NCBI GenBank assembly: GCA_946631935.1
Contig: CAMPAP010000069.1
Coordinates: 1-20,854, forward strand
Source: an uncultured Lachnospiraceae bacterium
GTDB lineage: Bacteria > Bacillota > Clostridia > Lachnospirales > Lachnospiraceae
Length of the DNA: 20,854 nucleotides
Reading direction: 5' to 3'
How positions within the stretch are numbered: the stretch's first letter is position 1; the number at the start of each line of letters is the position of its first letter. The notes under the pieces are model-generated. The model had not been told where the DNA came from. It saw only the letters and a list, made by a program, of their open reading frames with translations, and did no database searches. Shown piece after piece: positions 7,531-13,770 of the stretch. Made by a program: the position numbers and the translations under genes.

Positions 7531-8262
7531 CTATGCTTCTGACATGATCTTTCCCAAAAGCCTGTATATATACAGATCAGATGCGGTATTTTTTTCCGAA
7601 GCTTCAAAGTTTTTGCGGGGATCGGACCCTGAGATCCCTCCGCAGATATCGGCACCTATTACTTTCCTTCCATTTGCGATCTTTTTGATCAGTATTGAAA
7701 GCTCCGAAAGAGTCATTTCTCCCTGGTCCCAGTTTGTCACACATTCATCCTCGCAGAGCACATCCTTATCCACCGAAATGTACACAGGGATATCCGGATC
7801 CGTGTTCCCTTCCCCGAAGATCATGCAGGTCACATTCTTTCCCGATACATCCATATCCGCATGGGTTCCTCCCTCGGCATTAACCGGGCCGCACAAAAGA
7901 AAACTTCTTACGTTTTCATCCTTTTCAATAACTTCCGATGCCCAGGATCCGCAGCTTAATATATTTCCGAAGGCCGTTTCCTGCATATCAGTATGATGAT
8001 CTATAAGCACAAGATCATATTTAACTTTTATAAATGATGTGAATATCCCGGAAAGATAATGATAATTGCCCGAGTCGATATAATGAATACCCTGTTCAGG
8101 ATCCCGGATCTTATCAAGACGTTTTATGATCTCATCCCGCGCTTCGTCACTTAAGTACATATCCGTGCCGGAAATATCCCTCATGGAGATCCTTTGCACG
8201 TCTTTTGAAAATCCTTCCTGCCGGATCATTTCTTCAAAGCCTTCAGGATATGTTTCATTCAT
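7531..8262 (-). CDS. Divergent arginase/ureohydrolase-fold protein
   Basis: This protein is 243 residues from ATG 8262. It keeps the binuclear metal-site pattern of arginases and agmatinases in the right order: a histidine in SGNYHYLSG (H68, replacing GGDHS), LIDHHTDMQ (D88, H90, D92, for DAHxD) and YISVDKDVL (D165, D167, for SxDxD). The stretch NWDQGEMTLSEL stands where the usual GGLTxxE region lies, and VIGADICGG takes the place of the VEINP strand. The overall identity to known arginases looks low and the protein is short (usual length about 300), so the substrate is unknown. The only good ribosome binding site (GGAGG at 8296-8292) is too far from ATG 8262 and fits ATC 8286 or ATA 8283, which would add MIIKTLILD-like residues. 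It directly follows the DUF6020-like gene. Confidence 0.72.
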   Translation of the reverse strand: MNETYPEGFEEMIRQEGFSKDVQRISMRDISGTDMYLSDEARDEIIKRLDKIRDPEQGIHYIDSGNYHYLSGIFTSFIKVKYDLVLIDHHTDMQETAFGNILSCGSWASEVIEKDENVRSFLLCGPVNAEGGTHADMDVSGKNVTCMIFGEGNTDPDIPVYISVDKDVLCEDECVTNWDQGEMTLSELSILIKKIANGRKVIGADICGGISGSDPRKNFEASEKNTASDLYIYRLLGKIMSEA

Positions 8263-8286
8263 GTCAAGGATTAAAGTCTTTATGAT

Positions 8287-10113
8287 CTACTCCTCCGGTT
8301 TTTTCTCATGAAGGGCCATGGCAATAAAGACAGGTGCCGAAACTATAAAAGGATAAACATATCTGAAATTAACGCAGGGACCTAAAAGCATTGTCAGCAT
8401 ATAAAATACGGGATATGCAAAAACCGGGATAAATCTTTTGTTTCTCCTGTAGATCCCTGCAAAAAGCGCATACATAAGTATCCAGAAATATAGCGCCGGT
8501 TTAAACAAAACAGAAATGACAGGCCAGTCATAATATGAATTTCCGTTCAGTATGTGACAGTAAATACCGTGAAGCCCCGGCACATATTCCTTAGATGCGA
8601 TGCCTTCCGGAAGCACCTCACTTTTTGATCCGTTAAATGTATAGATAAGGCCAAGCCCCGTATCATCTCCCACTTCAAGCATCTCAGCATGTGTCTTATC
8701 GTCAATAAACCAGTAACCTGCAGTCAGATCCAGAAATGCATCCAGATAATCATTGGGATATGCAAGCCCTATCTTCAGATAATCCTTTAAAAGAGCGATC
8801 TGATCCCCGTACCAGGCTTCTTCGTTGACTCCCGCCTTGAATCCGTCGGAGATATAGGGATAATACTTGCCCCAGCTTTCAGGCGCTATATATCTGTGCA
8901 AAATCTGTGTCTGTTCATCCGTAAGATTAGCTTCCTGATAATGCACTACCCTGAACATCTGCATGATGGGTACGCTGTACATTTCCATCCTGCTGCCGTG
9001 TATCGCATTCATCCCCTCGACTATCATGGTCTTTGAGCATATGCCGCAGACGATCATGACAAGTGTCACCACAGAAAGCATAAGCTTTTTCCCTACAGTC
9101 CTGCCTGTGATCATAAATGCGGGAATAAGGAAAAGCAGTGCATACCTTGCATTATTCCTAAACAGGATGTTAACGATGCCGCACAGGACAAGCATTACAT
9201 ATACAGAGCATCCCTTCGCGCCTTCATCCATCCTATACACAAGAAGTATGACAAGCAAAAAGAAAGCGGAAAAGATTATGTCCTTTGTAACGGATATGGC
9301 AAGGACGGGATTAAAAGGAAGAAGTGCAAAAAATGCAGTCCATAATATCACAGGAAGCACACCGGATCTTTTATACACAAACACAAGACCCGCGCTTATG
9401 GCTGATGCAAGTATCAGGCTCTGGAATACCGAATACCACGCCATGCCAAGCCCCAGATCTCCGAGTCTTGAACCAAGCAGAAGGAACTGCCTTATGAGAA
9501 ATGTATGGGCAAGGGGCTGATAATCATAAAACCATATAAACCCCCTCATGGCTTCCTGACTCTGTCTGTTGAAGTCATAGCTCATTACCGCAGGATAAAA
9601 AGAAAGAAAGACCGGGATCCAGAAAACCAGCATCACCCCAAGTGAAATGAAAAAGACCTTTCTGCATCCGCTTTTGGAAGCTTCGGATTTTTTCTTAAAC
9701 TCATAAAGCCCCGAGACAAGCCTGAAAAGCCTGTAAGTTAACGGAAGAAGTAAAACCGAAAGACATATTCCGGTAAAGACGATGATGAGTTTTCCTTTTA
9801 AACCGGGAAGGGTAAGATCCGACTTTTGAAGCTGGTATCCCATATCAAGACAGATTCCGAAGAGCCACCCGAATATAAAAGAATATCTGAAGATCTTGGA
9901 AGACTCTGCGCCGTCAGACGTTGCAAGACGGAAAAGGTCATTTTGCGCTATAAGGATAAAAGGTATAATAATAAAAAATAAAGTATACCAGTAAAAACCG
10001 TATGTAAATCCTGCATGACCCATTGCAAGATATATCCCGGCAATAGAAAACAGTGACCCTGCAACGGTCTTTATGACAGTACTTTTTTTATCAGATTTTT
10101 TCTTGATACTCAT
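8287..10113 (-). CDS. Large polytopic membrane protein, DUF6020-like, GT-C glycosyltransferase-like topology
   Basis: This 608-residue membrane protein has about twelve or more hydrophobic segments. After a basic N-terminus and four helices, a conserved-looking extracytoplasmic stretch contains an acidic residue at D180 (FYPAVMSYDF) and YDYQPLAHT at about 197-204. This is the arrangement of GT-C-type enzymes that use polyprenyl-phosphate sugars: an acidic residue in the first large outer loop. A soluble outer domain of roughly 140 residues (about 365-505) sits before the last helices. I recall this pattern as the DUF6020 group seen in Lachnospiraceae; the enzymatic role is inference. AGGGG lies about 8 bases before the ATG at 10113. 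It is the third of three membrane genes after the two-component system, and the arginase-fold gene starts right at its end. Confidence 0.7.
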   Translation of the reverse strand: MSIKKKSDKKSTVIKTVAGSLFSIAGIYLAMGHAGFTYGFYWYTLFFIIIPFILIAQNDLFRLATSDGAESSKIFRYSFIFGWLFGICLDMGYQLQKSDLTLPGLKGKLIIVFTGICLSVLLLPLTYRLFRLVSGLYEFKKKSEASKSGCRKVFFISLGVMLVFWIPVFLSFYPAVMSYDFNRQSQEAMRGFIWFYDYQPLAHTFLIRQFLLLGSRLGDLGLGMAWYSVFQSLILASAISAGLVFVYKRSGVLPVILWTAFFALLPFNPVLAISVTKDIIFSAFFLLVILLVYRMDEGAKGCSVYVMLVLCGIVNILFRNNARYALLFLIPAFMITGRTVGKKLMLSVVTLVMIVCGICSKTMIVEGMNAIHGSRMEMYSVPIMQMFRVVHYQEANLTDEQTQILHRYIAPESWGKYYPYISDGFKAGVNEEAWYGDQIALLKDYLKIGLAYPNDYLDAFLDLTAGYWFIDDKTHAEMLEVGDDTGLGLIYTFNGSKSEVLPEGIASKEYVPGLHGIYCHILNGNSYYDWPVISVLFKPALYFWILMYALFAGIYRRNKRFIPVFAYPVFYMLTMLLGPCVNFRYVYPFIVSAPVFIAMALHEKKPEE

Positions 10114-10149
10114 TTATTTTCCCCTGATCAGGTCTTCTGCTGACTTTTT

Positions 10150-10824
10150 TCAGTACAGTGCCATTACGCTGTAAAGCCGCCATATCATGCCTGCAAAGCA
10201 GACTGCAGCAGGAAAAAGAAGCATCCTCTTTTCTTTTTCCGAACAGGTCCCTGCAAGCGGAAGAAGGAGCGCGTAGCCTGCCGCAAAAAGAAAAAGCTCA
10301 TACGCACTGTTAAATATGGCCGATAAAACAATAAGCGCTGCGGATAAAGCCGCTGCTTTTTTTATATCAAACCCGAAGGTGCTGCTTTTTTCCGCGCTTA
10401 CGGACAATAGATAAATAAAAACCGTTGCGGCTATCCACACGGGAAGATAATCCATGATCCTGAAAAAAACACCGTATCTGTCAAGAACATCGCCCCCGGT
10501 AAAAGGAGCAATTATCCTGTCCGGTCTTACGTAGAATGTCAGTGCCCCGTTTGCCATGAAAAAAAACGCGGCATCTGCGGCTCCTCCGTGCATCAGTAAA
10601 GTTCCGCACAAAACAAGCGCCAAAATTAATATCACCAAAAATGCGGTAAACAAAACATCCCACGCGCCCCTGGCAAGCAGGCCGGTATTAAGGAATATAT
10701 AATATCCGGTCCCTGTTGCCTTCACAGTATCATATACGGTAAGAGCACTGAAAAGAAAAGAGACCGCAAATAAAAGCAGGAATACCGTGTCCCATCTATT
10801 CGGTTTTCTCATGCTCTTTTTCAT
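10150..10824 (-). CDS. Polytopic membrane protein of unknown family
   Basis: I do not recognise this 224-residue protein. It has roughly six hydrophobic segments (about 12-30, 52-75, 80-98, 123-142, 153-170, 172-190) and a tail helix. One outer loop, YVRPDRIIAPFTGGDVLDRYG (about 98-118), is polar and holds R, D and GG residues that could be functional. It has no signal-peptide cleavage motif and no known domain. The ATG at 10824 overlaps the stop of the DUF6056-like gene as ATGA, with AAGGTG about 8-9 bases upstream, so translation is coupled. Lying between a DUF6056-like and a DUF6020-like gene, it could be an accessory subunit of a membrane glycan enzyme; that is inference from position only. 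Confidence 0.75.
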   Translation of the reverse strand: MKKSMRKPNRWDTVFLLLFAVSFLFSALTVYDTVKATGTGYYIFLNTGLLARGAWDVLFTAFLVILILALVLCGTLLMHGGAADAAFFFMANGALTFYVRPDRIIAPFTGGDVLDRYGVFFRIMDYLPVWIAATVFIYLLSVSAEKSSTFGFDIKKAAALSAALIVLSAIFNSAYELFLFAAGYALLLPLAGTCSEKEKRMLLFPAAVCFAGMIWRLYSVMALY

Positions 10825-11978
10825 TCCGCTATCACCTTAAAGATAACAAAGACGGAGGATGCAAGAAAAAGCAATGATACGGCCTTCAGCTTTTCTTCTT
10901 TTTCTTTTGTCAGAGATGAAAGCATTCCGCCGGAGCAGATCTCAAGAAGCACGCATGTCCCGAAAGCTGCCCTGGCGGGATAGTGGGGCGAAAGCGCAAA
11001 TGCCCCGTATGACATGACCGCTGCAAAAAGCATGATAAGGATCCTGATATCCGTCCTGCCTTCCTTTGAAGTACGGAAGAGAACATAACATGCAGCAAGT
11101 ATTAAAAGCGCCGGGAAAAGATATTCTCCTGCTCCCTTAAGCATCTGAAGGGTTCTTTCAAATACTCCTTCCGAGATCTCCGCATTGCCCACATCCTTCC
11201 TGACAAAATTACCGGGAGCAAGGATGCACATCAAAGATCCTGCAAAAGAAAAGACCGTTCCTTCCGCAAGCATGATCTTTGTTTTAAGAGGCACACCCTT
11301 TGTTTTTATCACATAAACCGTTATGACAAGGGATGTGACAAATGCCGCAGGCCCCATGTTTTCGGTACTCCAGCCGGTCATAAGACCAAGCGGGATCATA
11401 AAAAGATAACTTAAAGGAAGATCCTTTTTCCCGGCAAGTGTGCGCATGTATACCAGATAAAAAGCAAGTATCCATACAGTGGAATAAACATAATTCGCAC
11501 ATCCCGCCTGCCAGAGCATGCTCATCTTAAAATCAGGGCAAAAGGATATGAGCATTCCGTACATAATAAAAAAAATCACAGGTTCTTTCCCATGATCATC
11601 ACCCGATGACAGAAGTGCAAGGCAGTACATTTCTGCAGCAATTATCACAGTGCAGACAACGTTTATCACATCCGCACATAATTCTCCGCTCATAAGGACG
11701 AGCTGTAAAAATCCGTGAGTGAACACTCTTCCGCCCCATGAGTAATAATGCCATTTCTGGGATTCAAAAATATCAGTCAGACCGGTCAGAGGACTTCCGT
11801 CAGAAATGTTTGTTGAGTACCACAGATCATCCATCATGAACGGCACTTTTGCGTTTGCCATAAAAAGAAGGGCAACCGATACGAGCATCAAAACCGAACC
11901 GGCCAAGGTGCCTGCGCCGGCAGCCGGTCTTGTGATCCCGTCACCTTTATTGATTTTTCCAGCACCCTCTTTTGTCAT
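10821..11978 (-). CDS. Polytopic membrane protein, DUF6056-like, GT-C-like
   Basis: This 385-residue membrane protein has about ten hydrophobic segments. Right after the first helix comes MMDDLWYS (D50, D51), then SQKWHYYSWGGRVFTHGFLQ (about 73-92). An acidic pair in the first outer loop followed by W-x-GGR is the hallmark I associate with DUF6056 and similar GT-C-like proteins, in which the acidic residues are thought to be catalytic. The remainder is transmembrane helices with short loops. It starts 15 bases after the response regulator, but no good ribosome binding site lies before the ATG at 11978, so it may be translated by coupling. The family call is from memory of the motif; the function as a glycan or teichoic acid glycosyltransferase is inferred. 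Confidence 0.65.
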   Translation of the reverse strand: MTKEGAGKINKGDGITRPAAGAGTLAGSVLMLVSVALLFMANAKVPFMMDDLWYSTNISDGSPLTGLTDIFESQKWHYYSWGGRVFTHGFLQLVLMSGELCADVINVVCTVIIAAEMYCLALLSSGDDHGKEPVIFFIMYGMLISFCPDFKMSMLWQAGCANYVYSTVWILAFYLVYMRTLAGKKDLPLSYLFMIPLGLMTGWSTENMGPAAFVTSLVITVYVIKTKGVPLKTKIMLAEGTVFSFAGSLMCILAPGNFVRKDVGNAEISEGVFERTLQMLKGAGEYLFPALLILAACYVLFRTSKEGRTDIRILIMLFAAVMSYGAFALSPHYPARAAFGTCVLLEICSGGMLSSLTKEKEEKLKAVSLLFLASSVFVIFKVIAE

Positions 11979-11993
11979 ATATGATGGCAGATA

Positions 11994-12689
11994 TCAGATC
12001 CTGAAGCGGTAGCCCACACCCCATATGGTCTCTATGTATTTTGAATCTCCGCTCACATCGCCGAGTTTTTCACGTATCTTCTTTATATGAACCGTTACAG
12101 TGGCAATATCCCCCACGGATTCCATTCCCCATATGTTCCGGAACAGATCATCCTTGGTGAATACTTTGTTGGGATTTTCAGCAAGAAAAGTAAGAAGTGA
12201 AAATTCCTTGGTGGTGAATATCTTCTCTTCACCGTTTACGAATACTCTTCTTGCGGTCTTGTCGATCTTGATATCCTTGATCTCAATGATGTCATTAACA
12301 GCTTCTTTGCTTGCTGAGCCCACCAGTCTTTCATAACTTGCAAGGTGCGCCTTGACTCTTGCGACCAGTTCTCCGGGAGAAAAGGGCTTAGTTATATAAT
12401 CATCCGCTCCAAGTCCCAATCCTCTTACTTTATCAATATCATCCTTCCTTGCAGAAAGAATGACTATGGGGATATTTTTTTCCGCTCTTACGCGTCTGCA
12501 GATCTCGAAACCGTCTATGCCGGGAAGCATGAGATCCAGCACTATCAGGTTAAAATCTTCAGAAAGAGCAGCCTCAAGACCGGTATCTCCCCTGTCACAG
12601 ATAACCACTTCAAAGCTGTTCATCTCAAGATAGTCTTTTCCAAGGTCGGCGATCTCTTTTTCATCTTCAATAATAAGAATCCTGGCCAT
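11994..12689 (-). CDS. OmpR/PhoB-type response regulator
   Basis: This 231-residue transcription factor has an N-terminal receiver domain (1-118): acidic pocket E8-D9, phospho-acceptor D52 (LIVLDLMLP), switch S79, Y98 and K101 (DDYITKPF). The C-terminal winged helix (about 133-231) holds the recognition region TVTVHIKKIREKLG and ends with the usual IETIWGVGYRF. It is the DNA-binding output of the kinase encoded just upstream; the genes overlap by 23 bases. ATG 12689 has an AAGGAGG 7 bases upstream. It lies between a sulfatase/kinase pair and three membrane proteins, so envelope genes, perhaps its own operon, are likely targets. No binding site could be identified. Confidence 0.95.
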   Translation of the reverse strand: MARILIIEDEKEIADLGKDYLEMNSFEVVICDRGDTGLEAALSEDFNLIVLDLMLPGIDGFEICRRVRAEKNIPIVILSARKDDIDKVRGLGLGADDYITKPFSPGELVARVKAHLASYERLVGSASKEAVNDIIEIKDIKIDKTARRVFVNGEEKIFTTKEFSLLTFLAENPNKVFTKDDLFRNIWGMESVGDIATVTVHIKKIREKLGDVSGDSKYIETIWGVGYRFRI

Positions 12690-13770
12690 ATATATCCTCC
12701 TTATGCTTTCTGATGATAAAGTGCATACATGTTCCTTTTCCTTCTACAGATGTGGCCCAGATCCTGCCACCGTGATCTTCTATTATCTTTTTTACGATCG
12801 AAAGCCCGATACCGCTTCCGCCCCGGGCTGTAGTACGCGCCGAATCCGCCCTGTAAAACCTGTCAAATATCCTGGGCATGTCGGATGCAGAGATCCCCTT
12901 ACCGTTATCTTCCATCTCCACAACAACATCATCGCCGCCGTCAAGGACCCTGATGGATATCTTCTTTTCATCCTTATCCATGTACTTGACGCTGTTTCCT
13001 ATTATGTTGTTTATGACCTTACGAAGCTGCTCGGGATCTGCGATTATCACCGTGTCGTCAGGCAGAGAATTTTTATACTCAAATCCGATGCCCCTGTTGT
13101 CCATATCAAGTCCGACTTCTTCGGCACAATCGTTAAAATAATCCTTCACCTTAAGCTTAAGGAAATTGTATACGACATTGTCACTGCATGCATTGGAGAA
13201 AGCCGTCAGCTCGTTAATGAGCTTATCCATCTCAACTGCTTTGTCATATATGGTCTTCAGGTATTTTTGCTGCTTTTCAGGTGTTGATGCGACACCGTCT
13301 AAGATTCCCTCAACATATCCTTTTATGGAAGTAATGGGGGTCTTCAGATCATGGCTTATGTTTGATACAAGTTCGCGGTTTTTGTTCTCCTGCTCAATAC
13401 TCTTAAGCTCATTTTCACGGAGCCTCACTCTCATATTTTCATAATCGCTGATGAGCTCCACGATATCCGCACTGGCATCTTCCGCCTCTACGGCATATTC
13501 GAAATTACCTTCCCTTACCTGGTTCAGACCCTTTGAAAGCTTGGTAATGGGATCGAGTATTCCGTGCTTATTCCAAAATGTAACAAGAAGCGCAGTGAAA
13601 AACAGGATAAGGATCACGGCGGCAAAAAGCCCCCGGGCCGTGTCTGCACTCATGTTCTCATCCGTCCCAAGGAGTTTGAATGTTATTCCTATGAGAAAGG
13701 CCGGAACAAATGCCACCACGGCAAATGTAAGGTATATCCTTGTTTTAATTTTCATCCGTTTCGGTTTCAC
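12667..13770 (-). CDS. Sensor histidine kinase with very short external loop
   Basis: This 367-residue membrane kinase phosphorylates the neighbouring response regulator. Two helices (about 10-34 and 45-65) flank an outer loop of only about ten residues, then a HAMP-like segment (about 66-120). The H-box is SNISHDLKTPITS with H140, the N-box is VINNIIGNSVKY (about 252-263), G1 is DNGKG (288-292) and G2 is GSGIGLSIVKK (318-328). All catalytic motifs are intact. The small loop is typical of intramembrane-sensing kinases, which often depend on a membrane partner. Start choice: AGGAG abuts ATG 13779 but is 9 bases before GTG 13770, so I prefer GTG; ATG 13755 is a further option. The gene overlaps the end of the sulfatase gene. 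Confidence 0.93.
   Translation of the reverse strand: MKPKRMKIKTRIYLTFAVVAFVPAFLIGITFKLLGTDENMSADTARGLFAAVILILFFTALLVTFWNKHGILDPITKLSKGLNQVREGNFEYAVEAEDASADIVELISDYENMRVRLRENELKSIEQENKNRELVSNISHDLKTPITSIKGYVEGILDGVASTPEKQQKYLKTIYDKAVEMDKLINELTAFSNACSDNVVYNFLKLKVKDYFNDCAEEVGLDMDNRGIGFEYKNSLPDDTVIIADPEQLRKVINNIIGNSVKYMDKDEKKISIRVLDGGDDVVVEMEDNGKGISASDMPRIFDRFYRADSARTTARGGSGIGLSIVKKIIEDHGGRIWATSVEGKGTCMHFIIRKHKEDIYGQDSYY

Noticed and set aside
12703..13287. A 194-codon plus-strand frame opposite the histidine kinase
   Set aside because: It is opposite an intact kinase with all motifs; there is no ribosome binding site and no recognisable domain.
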